The notes under the pieces were generated by a model. It had not been told where the DNA came from and ran no database searches. It was given only the letters and a program-made list of their open reading frames with translations. The position numbers and the translations under genes are program-made. A stretch of 34,279 nt of DNA from Candidatus Mediterraneibacter merdigallinarum (GTDB lineage Bacteria > Bacillota > Clostridia > Lachnospirales > Lachnospiraceae): the NCBI GenBank assembly GCA_019117305.1, contig DWZZ01000017.1, forward strand, positions 1 through 34,279, given 5' to 3'. Shown in pieces: positions 23,271 through 30,558 of this stretch. Position 1 is the first letter of the stretch. Each line of letters starts with the position of its first letter.

Positions 23271-24008
23271 TCAGTATTTTATTCTGCCGACTATATCATC
23301 ATAAACAGAACTTCCGTCCAGTATGGTTCCGAATGTATCAACCCACATCGGTATATATCCGCTCCTGTGAGCAGTCCGCTGTGATCCGATATTCGTTACA
23401 GAGGCAGAGTAGAACGGCACAATATCCCGTTCCGTAAGTTCATTCGTCAGCCTGCTCACAAGATAAGTTCCCACTCCTTCTCCCCGATATTTTTCTCTGA
23501 CGTCAACGCCAACCTCCCAGAAAGAATCTACAGAAGTTCCTGACGCCCCGGCTATACCGATAATATCTTTTCCGTCTCCTGCAATGCAGACTGCTCTTGC
23601 TGCCGTGCTGCCGTCCTCTTCAAAAACCAGTGAATGGTCAAAACCTGTCAGGCCCTGCAGAGCCAGGATCTCTTCATCCAAAAGGACATCACATCTGTAC
23701 TGGAAGTGTACCGATGCATACTGACAATGTCCGTAATCCGGCACATAATGAATCGTCTGACCATAAACAAACGGCAGTTCAAATATCTCGTCTCTGCTTT
23801 TTCCCTGCAGAATCTCTCTGAGCCTGCCGGACAATTCTTCCGAAGAACAGACAACAATGCAGTTCTTATACGCCAGTATCCTGAGATATGGCTGCTTTGT
23901 ATCTGGTTTTATTGAAAAAACTGTCCGGTCTTCCCGCAGACAGTTTCTGCTCAGACAGAACTCCCGGGAAATCAGTTCTTCTACTTTATTTTCAATTAAC
24001 TGTTTCAT
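23271..24008 (-). CDS. GNAT-family N-acetyltransferase with extended N-terminus
   Basis: A 245-residue protein whose C-terminal half is a GNAT domain: acetyl-CoA motif A in VDVREKYRGEGVGTYLVSRL (R/Q-x-x-G-x-G at about residues 197-202) and a following ASVTNIGSQRTAHRSGY. The first 110 residues have no catalytic motif and resemble the N-terminal extension of the GNAT_acetyltran group in Firmicutes. The substrate is unknown. GAGG lies 7 nt before 24008; the frame continues to 24092 within the regulator gene. It follows the XRE regulator gene by 10 nt, so the regulator may control it. Confidence 0.82.
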   Translation of the reverse strand: MKQLIENKVEELISREFCLSRNCLREDRTVFSIKPDTKQPYLRILAYKNCIVVCSSEELSGRLREILQGKSRDEIFELPFVYGQTIHYVPDYGHCQYASVHFQYRCDVLLDEEILALQGLTGFDHSLVFEEDGSTAARAVCIAGDGKDIIGIAGASGTSVDSFWEVGVDVREKYRGEGVGTYLVSRLTNELTERDIVPFYSASVTNIGSQRTAHRSGYIPMWVDTFGTILDGSSVYDDIVGRIKY

Positions 24009-24018
24009 AACCTTCCTC

Positions 24019-24474
24019 TCAATATAGCCGGTCCAGCTGCCTGGATATGTGGTATCTTGCCGCAAATGCCGCAATCTCTGCACACAGTGCAAGTATGATA
24101 ACCCATCCCGGAACAGGGATTTCCAGCTGAATCCGGCATAAAATCGTCACTGCGAGAAATATCCCCGCAACAAGCTGGATAAACTCCATAAGCCGTTTCC
24201 GTTTTTCCTCCAGTTCTTTCCGTCGTTTTACAATGTCAGAATGAAACGGAAGATCATTTTTTGTAAACTCTTTCAGATCCTCATCTGATATCAGTTCGTC
24301 CAGGCTGATATCCAGTTCCACCGCAAGCTTTTTCGCCATGATAAGATCCGGACACCTGCTGCCGTTCTCCCACCGGCACACGGTCTGTCTTGATACATAC
24401 AATTTATCCGCCAGCTGCTGCTGGGTCAGTGAATGCTCCTCTCTCAGTCTTTTAATATTATCACCTAATGCCAT
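24019..24474 (-). CDS. XRE-family regulator with two membrane segments
   Basis: A 151-residue protein. Residues 1-65 form a Cro/CI-type helix-turn-helix (IKRLREEHSLTQQQLADKLY, then VSRQTVCRWENGSRCPDL). After a charged linker the C-terminus has two hydrophobic segments, FIQLVAGIFLAVTILCRI and GWVIILALCAEIAAFAA, so the protein is probably membrane-tethered. Such XRE-TM proteins are common in Firmicutes, often with a partner encoded next to them. GGAGG is 9 nt before 24474. It is upstream of, and probably co-transcribed with, the GNAT gene. Confidence 0.86.
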   Translation of the reverse strand: MALGDNIKRLREEHSLTQQQLADKLYVSRQTVCRWENGSRCPDLIMAKKLAVELDISLDELISDEDLKEFTKNDLPFHSDIVKRRKELEEKRKRLMEFIQLVAGIFLAVTILCRIQLEIPVPGWVIILALCAEIAAFAARYHISRQLDRLY

Positions 24475-24597
24475 ATTACACAGCCTCCTTTTCTTTACTC
24501 CAACTATATAACATTGCATTCTGAGTGAAAAGTTCCATTCCCGCTTCTGTGTGTTTCCATTCCGGTAACAGCATATTTCTGCCGGTCAGAGCACAGT

Positions 24598-25122
24598 CTA
24601 CAAGCCGTATCGCTCTTTAAAGCCCTCATACTGCTGTTCCCGTAATTCTTCCACTCTCTGTTCTCTTGCCTGATCGGCAAAATGAAGAGGTATGGATGCC
24701 ACAGCAAGAATGAGCACGCCTCCGATCCCCATCAGAATCAGCCAGCGGATTCCCACGCGAAGCACAGGTCCGGTCATCATCTGATTGAGCTCATTGATAT
24801 TGAGCACCTGTGCGTATCTCTTTTTCCCGCAGCAGGGACATTGGAATTTTTTTGCATAATAACTGTACTGCGGACGGTTTACAGAAGTCCCTCCCTGTAT
24901 TTTCGTTCTGGTTACACTTCTGTATTTTGACATATAGCTTTTTGTAAATTCTTCAGCACTCACTTCATACTCCGTACCGCATTTTTCACATTTCACATGT
25001 CCGATAAAATCAGCCCCCGCAACTACATCCCTGCCGTGATGTATAAACTGAATACCGCAGAAAATAACCCAGGCCAGCAAAACGAGGCCCATAATTGTCA
25101 GTATAATAATTTCGGCAAACAT
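24598..25122 (-). CDS. Membrane protein with split zinc ribbon
   Basis: A 174-residue protein of unknown function. The N-terminal hydrophobic segment (EIIILTIMGLVLLAWVIFC) is followed by two Cys pairs, CEKCG and CPCCGKKRYA, about 50 residues apart, that look like one zinc ribbon with a basic insert. A second hydrophobic segment (WLILMGIGGVLILAVASI) precedes a charged tail, EQRVEELREQQYEGF. GGAGG lies 9 nt before the ATG at 25122; the ATG at 25140 overlaps that site. The gene follows the 3-methyladenine glycosylase remnant. Confidence 0.72.
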   Translation of the reverse strand: MFAEIIILTIMGLVLLAWVIFCGIQFIHHGRDVVAGADFIGHVKCEKCGTEYEVSAEEFTKSYMSKYRSVTRTKIQGGTSVNRPQYSYYAKKFQCPCCGKKRYAQVLNINELNQMMTGPVLRVGIRWLILMGIGGVLILAVASIPLHFADQAREQRVEELREQQYEGFKERYGL

Positions 25123-25151
25123 TAGCCGATTCCTCCCCATCTATAATTTAT

Positions 25152-25301
25152 TTACCAGTTCATCCCCTCTGTTTCCAGAATCTTCTGAATCATCATCAGA
25201 AATTCAAACTGCTTCCGGTCGTCATGCACCGGAACGCCCCACTCTTCATCGTGGTAACGGATCATCTTTTCATTGCACATACACCAGGGACATCGCTCCA
25301 T
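25152..25301 (-). pseudogene. tag: Remnant of DNA-3-methyladenine glycosylase I (tag)
   Basis: A 49-codon frame that opens like Tag: MERCPWCMCNEKMIRYHDEE then WGVPVHDDRKQFEFLMM. Full-length Tag is about 190 residues. After FEFLMM the sequence jumps to IQKILETEGM, which resembles the later (D)IQRILETEGMIRSRRKIEA region, then ends NW-stop. So about 40 internal codons and the C-terminal two thirds are missing. The zinc-binding Cys and His near the N-terminus remain, but the catalytic Glu and helix-hairpin-helix do not. GGAGG 6 nt before the ATG is intact, so a short peptide may still be made. The Tag comparison is from memory of the family. Confidence 0.78.
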
Positions 25302-25338
25302 ATCTTTCCTCCATTTCCCGATCTTTCACCGGTTTTTC

Positions 25339-26013
25339 TTATTCACTGATGCGGTAATGCCCGATAATATCATCCCGGCTTTCAAGGATATCCTCCTCAT
25401 AAGACTTCTGAAACGGGCCATTATGATGAATTACATAGGACACACCGTCATCATTCCTCTTATCAGAAACAATCCCGATATGATTCTCGAAAATTACAAT
25501 ATCTCCGCCCTGCCACTGATCGATATCATAAATATCTGTTGTAAGCGGGATCGCCGTATGGGCAAAATACACTTTCAGATTGTTCACTCTCCGGAAATCA
25601 ATGTTAATGTCAGGCTTCTCTATGCCATAATCCTGAGGATGTGCATTTATATCTTCTTCCACCAGTTCCATAAGATCATAGCCGGCGCTTCGCAATGCAT
25701 TTGCCACAAGATCCGTACAGACGCCATACTCATCGTCAGGGTATCCTGTAGAATAATATTTACTTTTATAGACCGGTTTTGTGGCGATATACTCTCTTGC
25801 ACCCTGGAGAATATCCGTCTGATCGTCAATCCCGTCTCCGTCCTTATCCACAGAACTGTGGATGTCGGCTATACCGAAGTCTTTATTCTCTTTCGCCTGA
25901 ACCGGCGCACTGCTTGTTCCGATAAAAAAATAACGACAGCGCCAGGCAATACACCCGGCTGCAGTCAGCAGGATCAGAATAACTGCTGAAATAATGATTT
26001 TTTTCCTGGGCAT
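25339..26013 (-). CDS. DUF1287-family secreted/membrane-anchored protein
   Basis: A 224-residue protein with an N-terminal signal/anchor (KKIIISAVILILLTAAGCIA, possible lipobox at AAGC). A calcium-loop-like DKDGDGIDDQTD lies at about residues 56-67. The DUF1287 core has the Cys of GVCTDLVANALRSAGYDL and the His of GGDIVIFENHIGIV and IHHNG, an arrangement like NlpC/P60 Cys-His hydrolases. Family members are thought to act on the cell wall; the substrate is not known. GGAGG is 9 nt before the start. Confidence 0.86.
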   Translation of the reverse strand: MPRKKIIISAVILILLTAAGCIAWRCRYFFIGTSSAPVQAKENKDFGIADIHSSVDKDGDGIDDQTDILQGAREYIATKPVYKSKYYSTGYPDDEYGVCTDLVANALRSAGYDLMELVEEDINAHPQDYGIEKPDINIDFRRVNNLKVYFAHTAIPLTTDIYDIDQWQGGDIVIFENHIGIVSDKRNDDGVSYVIHHNGPFQKSYEEDILESRDDIIGHYRISE

Positions 26014-26071
26014 AGGTTATCGCCTCCTTTTTCACAAGTTCTGACCAGAAGTTATCTCTCTATAACAACAA

Positions 26072-26515
26072 TCAGCATATTGATCCCTTTCCTTTCCATT
26101 TCATCAGATATTCTTTCTCGTCTGTACTTTTATCTACAGTCCTGTCTATGATCTGAAATCCTTCCCGCTCATAAAATCTGACAGCGCGCTCATTCTTCCG
26201 GTATACATTCAGCGTCAGCTCCTGCTTTTTCTCCTTAACAAAATCCAGAAGCGCTTTGCCGATTCCTCCAGACCGGGCTTCTTTTCGTACAAAGATACCG
26301 GCGATATATTCCTGATCCAATCCGACAAATCCCTCAATCCTATTTTTACGTTCGTCCATATAGACGTACACTTCCGCCTGAAGCAGCATTTTCTTTACCG
26401 GAAGGAAATTATTTTCCCAATATTCTGCGGGAATAAAGTCGTGGGCGTCTCTGTTTGCATCCAGCCAGATTTGTGAAACTGTATCGATATCTGTTTTTTG
26501 TAATTCTCTTATCAT
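26072..26515 (-). CDS. GNAT-family N-acetyltransferase
   Basis: A 147-residue single-domain GNAT. It opens IRELQKTDIDTVSQIWLDAN and has AGIFVRKEARSGGIGKALLD (motif A) and LNVYRKNERAVRFYEREGFQ (motif B). The pattern resembles YjaB/RimI-like small acetyltransferases; substrate unknown. GGAG is 8 nt before the start. The gene is separated from its upstream neighbour by 220 nt with two hairpins. Confidence 0.9.
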   Translation of the reverse strand: MIRELQKTDIDTVSQIWLDANRDAHDFIPAEYWENNFLPVKKMLLQAEVYVYMDERKNRIEGFVGLDQEYIAGIFVRKEARSGGIGKALLDFVKEKKQELTLNVYRKNERAVRFYEREGFQIIDRTVDKSTDEKEYLMKWKGKGSIC

Positions 26516-26735
26516 ATTCTATACTCCACAAATGAATGACTCATAATATAATACATTTCCCGGCATTCTTTTTCCAGAATGCTTCTATATTTTCTGATTA
26601 TCTGAAATACAGAGGCATTACCTGCCCCTGTATTTCTGTTTTCATTTCCTATCTTAACACGGGCAAATATATCCGTAAAGCATAAGCGGCAGCGATTATT
26701 GCCTGTATCGCTGCCACTTATATCTTATCCTGTTT
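26516..26735. terminator. Intergenic stretch with two strong hairpins
   Basis: No gene. GAAATACAG/CTGTATTTC pairs 26604-26612 with 26628-26636. A 15-nt arm at 26682-26696 pairs with 26707-26721 with one mismatch and a 10-nt loop; its core is GGCAGCGAT/ATCGCTGCC. The second lies 14 nt after the stop of the 79-aa gene and is probably its terminator, although the T-run behind it is poor. Confidence 0.5.
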
Positions 26736-26975
26736 TTACTTTTCCTCACACGTAAAGTACAGTCCGTCTTCTGAAAAATGGACTGCAACATTTTTCTGCC
26801 TGTAATAATCCTCAATACACTTCACAGCGTTCATTTTCCTGTCATCTGTCAGACAGCACTCTCCCGGCGGTTCTATACATCCTGTATTTTCATCTTTATA
26901 AGATACATGGTATCTGGTATCTTTTCTTTTTAGTTCGGCATTCAGAAGTACAATATCGGCATAATCAATCTTCAT
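26736..26975 (-). CDS. Small uncharacterised protein (possibly RDAC-like)
   Basis: A 79-residue acidic protein without signal or membrane segment. It has VLLNAELKRKDTRYHVSYKD, GCIEPPGECC and VAVHFSEDGLYFTCEEK. The order of an LN-start helix, a K/R-D-E/A turn, IEP, Cys residues and FSEDGL...F recalls the small clostridial RDAC proteins, but the match is weak and from memory. Function unknown. AGGAGG-like AAGGAGGAATTC stands just before the ATG. Downstream is the strong hairpin at 26682-26721. Confidence 0.65.
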   Translation of the reverse strand: MKIDYADIVLLNAELKRKDTRYHVSYKDENTGCIEPPGECCLTDDRKMNAVKCIEDYYRQKNVAVHFSEDGLYFTCEEK

Positions 26976-27018
26976 AGAATTCCTCCTTTTTAACCGGAAG
27001 AAAGGGTTCAGCCCCAGG

Positions 27019-27666
27019 TTACCGGAAGAAATGATCTCCGATCTGGTAACCGCTGCCCCCTGCGCTGAAGTAAAGGCAATCTCCTACCGGATTGCTGCCG
27101 GCAAGTGCATCTTCCGCAGCCTGCATGGCGGAATCGGTATATCCTCCGCTGGCAAGCACAGAATCCAGCCACCCTGTCATTGCCGGAGTAAACTGTCCCG
27201 ACTGGTATATAACATCTGTAATTGTATCCGGATATGAACTGCTTTTTACCCGGTTCATTACGACTGCTCCGACTGCAACCTGTCCTTCATACGGCTGATT
27301 TCCCGCCTCACAGAAAATCAGCGCCGCAAGCAGTTCTTTATCCGCCTGAGCGGCGGCTTCCCGCGCCGCCTGTTCTTCGGCAAGTCGCTTCGCCTCTTCA
27401 GCTGCTTTTCTTTCTTCCTCCTGCTTCTTCAGGTAAGCGTCCTGTGCTTCTTCAGCCGCTTCTTCCGTTCTATTTAAGATTTCTGTATGGATTTCCTGCG
27501 GAATTTCTCCAAAATCCCACTCTGCATATACCGGTTCTCCTTTTCTCATCAGAAGTGATATATGGTCACTCTCCGCGGCAAAACTTGTAAACCCTGTCAG
27601 AAGTGCTGTGCTGGCAGCCGCAAGGTACAGGGTCAGGATAAATCTCCTGTTTTTATTATATTTCAT
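27019..27666 (-). CDS. Secreted cell-wall hydrolase, SleB/Hydrolase_2 type
   Basis: A 215-residue exported protein. The signal peptide spans about residues 1-30 (NKNRRFILTLYLAAASTALL, cleavage near FAA-E). Residues of about 70-110 are a Lys/Glu/Ala-rich coiled coil (QEEERKAAEEAKRLAEEQAA). The C-terminal Hydrolase_2 domain has the catalytic-type Glu in LIFCEAGNQPYEGQVAVGAV, then VMNRVKSSSYPDTITDVIYQ and GDCLYFSAGG. The family includes the spore lytic transglycosylase SleB; this copy lacks a peptidoglycan-binding repeat and may act in vegetative wall turnover or sporulation. GGAGGAG precedes the start, and a strong promoter lies at 27772-27800. Confidence 0.93.
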   Translation of the reverse strand: MKYNKNRRFILTLYLAAASTALLTGFTSFAAESDHISLLMRKGEPVYAEWDFGEIPQEIHTEILNRTEEAAEEAQDAYLKKQEEERKAAEEAKRLAEEQAAREAAAQADKELLAALIFCEAGNQPYEGQVAVGAVVMNRVKSSSYPDTITDVIYQSGQFTPAMTGWLDSVLASGGYTDSAMQAAEDALAGSNPVGDCLYFSAGGSGYQIGDHFFR

Positions 27667-27771
27667 ATACTCCTCCTCTTAACTTATTGCAATATCTTTA
27701 TGTAGTTCTTAATTAAATATATGCATTATTTTCATTTGTATTACAGATATTACAAAAATGTTACGGAGGCT

Positions 27772-27800
27772 ATTCTAATACAAAATATTTATCTTGTCAA
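27772..27800 (-). promoter_or_regulatory. Promoter of the SleB-type hydrolase gene
   Basis: TTGACA (27800-27795), 17-nt spacer, TAGAAT (27777-27772) on the minus strand. It predicts a leader of about 100 nt that is AT-rich and otherwise featureless. Confidence 0.75.
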
Positions 27801-28016
27801 CTTTTTTATTTCATTTTTATTTTCCCCTTTTATCGCACAAATTCAGTCCGTCTGTATTCAAATAAAAAAATCTGCAGAACACGCTTTGCTATGTGGAAAA
27901 AGGGAACTCTTTCTCCAAAAATCATGAAAGCTGTCGTTTTGCAGACTTTTCCGAAAAATATTTCTTCCAATGCAGATATTCTAAAAACCGTCCCGGCCCA
28001 TCCGGCACAAAATGAA
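27801..28016 (-). terminator. Gene-free stretch; weak terminator behind ribU
   Basis: Downstream of ribU on the minus strand, a GC-rich CCGG-ATGGG-CCGG segment (28004-27992) is followed by GACGG and a T5 run (27987-27983), a weak terminator-like signal. The rest, an AT-rich spacer up to the hydrolase promoter, shows nothing further. A plus-strand frame at 27721-27927 has no ribosome site and no coding character. Confidence 0.4.
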
Positions 28017-28643
28017 TTAACGCATTCTGAAAATCGGACTGATTTTTTTATAAATCAGGAATACAGTTACAGACACCAGTATACCTTTCAGAAGATTAAA
28101 TGGTGCCACCGCAAACATTACAAATGTAGAAATACCTGTAATGCCGGAGTTTACTGCCGTTCCCATCGCAACCAGTTTATCCATGGATAATCCGAGCGCC
28201 ACAGCATAAGTCGGAAGAAGGACGAAAGCATTAATAACACAACCGATCACTGTCATCAGCAATGTTCCTGTAATCATACCGATAAGCGCATTTTTTCTCG
28301 TTCTGTTTCTCCGATAAATAAGTCCTGCCGGAACACAGAGAGAGCAGCCGATTATAAAATTGGCAAGTTCTCCGACCCCAGCAGTATCTGTTCCTGTAAT
28401 CACGAAATTAAGCAGTATTTTAACCAGCTCAATCAAAGCCCCGGCCAGCGGACCCATGGCAAAACACCCCACCATAACCGGCACTTCACTAAAATCAATT
28501 TCATAGAAAGCCGGTGCAAATGGCAGAGGAATTTCGAAAATCATCAGAATTACAGCTACCGCTGCCAGCATTCCGATTTTTACAAGTGCTTTCACTCCGA
28601 ATTTTGGCTCTGTGTGAATCATTGTTTTTGTTTCTGTACTCAT
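28017..28643 (-). CDS. ribU: Riboflavin ECF transporter S component
   Basis: A 208-residue membrane protein that binds riboflavin and works with the shared EcfA/A'/T module. It has about six hydrophobic segments, with the S-component N-terminus KALVKIGMLAAVAVILMIF and the typical FYEIDFSEVPVMVGCFAMGP, LLNFVITGTDTAGVGELAN, and a central basic RRNRTRKNALIGM loop. The FMN riboswitch upstream fixes the vitamin. GGAG lies 10 nt before the ATG. The gene is monocistronic: its own promoter, riboswitch and terminator precede it, and a weak terminator follows. Confidence 0.95.
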   Translation of the reverse strand: MSTETKTMIHTEPKFGVKALVKIGMLAAVAVILMIFEIPLPFAPAFYEIDFSEVPVMVGCFAMGPLAGALIELVKILLNFVITGTDTAGVGELANFIIGCSLCVPAGLIYRRNRTRKNALIGMITGTLLMTVIGCVINAFVLLPTYAVALGLSMDKLVAMGTAVNSGITGISTFVMFAVAPFNLLKGILVSVTVFLIYKKISPIFRMR

Positions 28644-28749
28644 TTTTCATCGCTCCTTTTCTTCCTGCTCCGCAGGATATAATATTATTTGGAAAAGGAA
28701 ATCTTTCAGGAGAACCGCCTCAGGAACTTTTTCTGTGAGCTGTTGCGTC

Positions 28750-28779
28750 AAAAAACCCCGGACAATGAATGTCCGGGGT
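28750..28779 (-). terminator. Intrinsic terminator of the FMN riboswitch
   Basis: Perfect 10-bp stem ACCCCGGACA/TGTCCGGGGT with a 5-nt loop (28779-28755), followed on the minus strand by a T-run to 28750. It stands between the aptamer and ribU, so FMN binding is expected to stop transcription here. Confidence 0.93.
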
Positions 28780-28837
28780 ACTGAATCTGCTCCTTATGGC
28801 TCTGCTTACGGAATACTAAAACTCCATGTAAGTATAT

Positions 28838-28968
28838 TCTCTTCTCTCATCCAGACTATACTGTCGGTACCGGAATTCTTTCTATCACTAAAAAGTCACC
28901 GGTTCAGCCGCCTCAAGCGGGTCGCGGACTATACCGCCGGTTGGGACTCTCACCCGACCCCGAAGATC
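28838..28968 (-). promoter_or_regulatory. FMN riboswitch (RFN element)
   Basis: On the minus strand the conserved RFN blocks are all present: TCTTCGGGGTCGGGTGAGAG, CCCAACCGGCGGTATAGTCC, GCGACCC, a TTGAGG side stem, TTCCGGTACCGACAGTATAG and TCTGGATGAGAGAAGA. The P1 stem forms from TCTTC (28966-28962) and GAAGA (28844-28840). It controls ribU through the terminator at 28750-28779, repressing riboflavin uptake when FMN is plentiful. Confidence 0.97.
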
Positions 28969-28988
28969 TATTACTTTTTCCATCATTT

Positions 28989-29017
28989 AATATAATCCTT
29001 TCTGCTCCTGATTTCAA
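28989..29017 (-). promoter_or_regulatory. Promoter of the FMN riboswitch-ribU transcript
   Basis: TTGAAA (29017-29012), 17-nt spacer, TATATT (28994-28989) on the minus strand, with RNA start expected about 15 nt before the aptamer. Confidence 0.75.
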
Positions 29018-29132
29018 GTATTTTTTCTTATTATTGTACTTCCCGGCTCATTTTTTATTGCCATACCACGTTTGACTGCTTCACATTTTTTTTCACTTTT
29101 GTTCATAATCCATTCAAAACTTCATCACACTT

Positions 29133-29160
29133 TTTACACAACTAATTTATATACTATAAT
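29133..29160 (+). promoter_or_regulatory. Orphan plus-strand promoter
   Basis: TTTACA (29133-29138), 16-nt spacer, TATAAT (29155-29160). No plus-strand gene follows within 2.5 kb. A 7-bp palindrome with a 3-nt centre (TGTTCTT-AAG-AAGAACA, 29161-29177) starts right after the -10 box, followed by T5; it could be an operator or an early terminator. Confidence 0.5.
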
Positions 29161-29232
29161 TGTTCTTAAGAAGAACACTTTTTCATAAACTTTTTCCCCC
29201 TTTGAGTCACAGAAATGTGACTCTTTCCTTTT
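29161..29232 (+). ncRNA. Possible ~65-nt small RNA ending in an intrinsic terminator
   Basis: From a start near 29167 the transcript would run through a T- and C-rich stretch to a perfect hairpin, GAGTCACA-GAAA-TGTGACTC (29204-29223), followed by TTTCCTTTT. The terminator points to the plus strand, yet no plus-strand gene lies upstream. Promoter plus terminator with no frame between them is the only evidence; expression is not shown. Confidence 0.35.
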
Positions 29233-29271
29233 GCAGAAAATTATTCCAGTAATAAAATATATCCCCTCAGA

Positions 29272-29308
29272 ACAAAAACGGGCAGTTCCGAAGAACTCCC
29301 CGTTTTTC
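29272..29308. terminator. Bidirectional intrinsic terminator
   Basis: Stem ACGGG-C-AGTTC / GAACT-C-CCCGT with loop CGAA (29278-29303), flanked by an A-run on the left and a T-run on the right, so it terminates both strands. It ends the DUF5685-DnaJ-membrane protein operon on the minus strand. Confidence 0.85.
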
Positions 29309-29374
29309 TACATAATAAATAAAGCAAGCGCCTGCCGTCAGTTTTCCTTCTGTGTGTTCCACATCAGTCGATAT

Positions 29375-29908
29375 TCAGTTAATTATTCTTCCACGCATCT
29401 TTCCCCACACATGCGCCTGAACGTAATCATACGCCATGTCAAAAATAAACAGTCCGACCTGGCCACCCGCAATCACACCGGCCAGAACTATATCTGATAT
29501 AGCCTGTGCAAAAAGAAGGTTACGGAACACAAACACTATCGGGATATACATAATATTAAAAATCACATATTTCGAACCCCAGAAGAAAAGCTTTCTTTTC
29601 TTCATTTCGTGTCGTTTTTCCAGCCATCTCCACACCGCTTCAATTCCCCAGATATAGAATCCCATCGCGGCAAATGTAATTACATAAAATTTGTTCGGTG
29701 CTGTAATAAATCCAAGCAATACGGCGGCAATGTAAAAAGCTGCTCCAGCCCGCAGACCGAACTCACGTACAACAATTCCCACAAAAAAGGATGCCGCCGC
29801 AAGCAGAAACAGTGTACTTGTCTCAATAATACTGCCAAGGGCCATGAAAACTACTGACAGAGCCAGAAGCAGGCCTCCGAATGCCATCGTTTTTGCTTTT
29901 ACATGCAT
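29375..29908 (-). CDS. Uncharacterised multi-pass membrane protein
   Basis: A 177-residue protein with about five hydrophobic segments: [66 protein letters not shown] and [18 protein letters not shown] basic loop ([11 protein letters not shown]) lies between segments, and a tail GKMRGRIIN ends it. The first 60 residues recall substrate-binding (S) subunits of ECF transporters or YybS-like proteins, but I cannot assign it. The ATG at 29908 overlaps the end of the DnaJ gene (stop 29901-29899). A second ATG upstream at 29932 overlaps the GGAGGAG site and is less likely. It is the last gene before the terminator at 29272-29308. Confidence 0.75.
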   Translation of the reverse strand: MHVKAKTMAFGGLLLALSVVFMALGSIIETSTLFLLAAASFFVGIVVREFGLRAGAAFYIAAVLLGFITAPNKFYVITFAAMGFYIWGIEAVWRWLEKRHEMKKRKLFFWGSKYVIFNIMYIPIVFVFRNLLFAQAISDIVLAGVIAGGQVGLFIFDMAYDYVQAHVWGKMRGRIIN

Positions 29909-30558
29909 GAACAAAGATCTCCTCCCATACATTCACATAGCTGATCCGCAATACACAGGTCACAGCACATATTTCCTGTACCGCAGGAATAACCGCCTCC
30001 GTAACCTGCCCCATAGGGACTGCTCTGATATCTTCTGCTGCTGAAGTCAAGCTGATTTAAAAGCTGTCTGTACTGAAGATTATTCGGTTCCATATTCACA
30101 GCCTGAGCCGCATGGTCTCTTGCAAGAACATTATTTCCCAGTCCCGCATTTGCACATCCGCTCAGGTAATACCACATTGCCGATCGCTCCGGTATTTGAT
30201 CCAGTGTATTAAGTGCTTCCCGGAACCGTCTGCTGTTGATATAGTTTACCGCTGCCTGAAGTCTGGGATCCGGCGCGCCGCTCTGAGAAGAACTTCCGCC
30301 ATAAGAATAACTGCCCGAACTGCCGGAAGATGAGCCTCCATAGGAATAACTGCCTGAACTGCCTGACGAGCGTTCATGCATAATCGTGTCATATGCTTCC
30401 TGCACTTCCTTAAATTTTTCCTCTGCCAGATCGGCCAGAGGATTATCTACATTGGCATCGGGATGATATTTCCGCGTAAGGTCACGGTATGCCTTTTTTA
30501 TCTCATCATCCGATGCACTGGGAGACACGCCCAGCACATCATATGGGTTTTTTGTCAT
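29899..30558 (-). CDS. DnaJ-domain protein with TPR region and Cys-rich tail
   Basis: A 219-residue J-domain protein, not the full DnaJ chaperone. The J domain (residues 1-65) has the HPD motif in [11 protein letters not shown], needed to stimulate Hsp70 ATPase. A Gly/Ser/Tyr linker follows with a 13-residue tandem repeat. Then comes a TPR-like segment, [20 protein letters not shown]. The tail is Cys-rich ([20 protein letters not shown]), ten Cys in about 30 residues, a possible metal-binding or thiol site. There is no classical DnaJ zinc domain. GAGG lies 9 nt before 30558. The start overlaps the DUF5685 gene by 20 nt, so the two are coupled. Confidence 0.88.
   Translation of the reverse strand: MTKNPYDVLGVSPSASDDEIKKAYRDLTRKYHPDANVDNPLADLAEEKFKEVQEAYDTIMHERSSGSSGSYSYGGSSSGSSGSYSYGGSSSQSGAPDPRLQAAVNYINSRRFREALNTLDQIPERSAMWYYLSGCANAGLGNNVLARDHAAQAVNMEPNNLQYRQLLNQLDFSSRRYQSSPYGAGYGGGYSCGTGNMCCDLCIADQLCECMGGDLCSCM
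30296..30373. repeat. 39-bp tandem repeat within the DnaJ-domain gene
   Basis: Two adjacent imperfect 39-bp units (starting at 30296 and 30335) encode [10 protein letters not shown]-type linkers in the J-domain protein. Such repeats often vary in copy number between strains. Confidence 0.75.

Noticed and set aside
27721-27927. 68-codon plus-strand frame in the ribU/hydrolase gap
   Set aside because: No ribosome site, low-complexity composition, and it overlaps the strong minus-strand promoter of the hydrolase gene.
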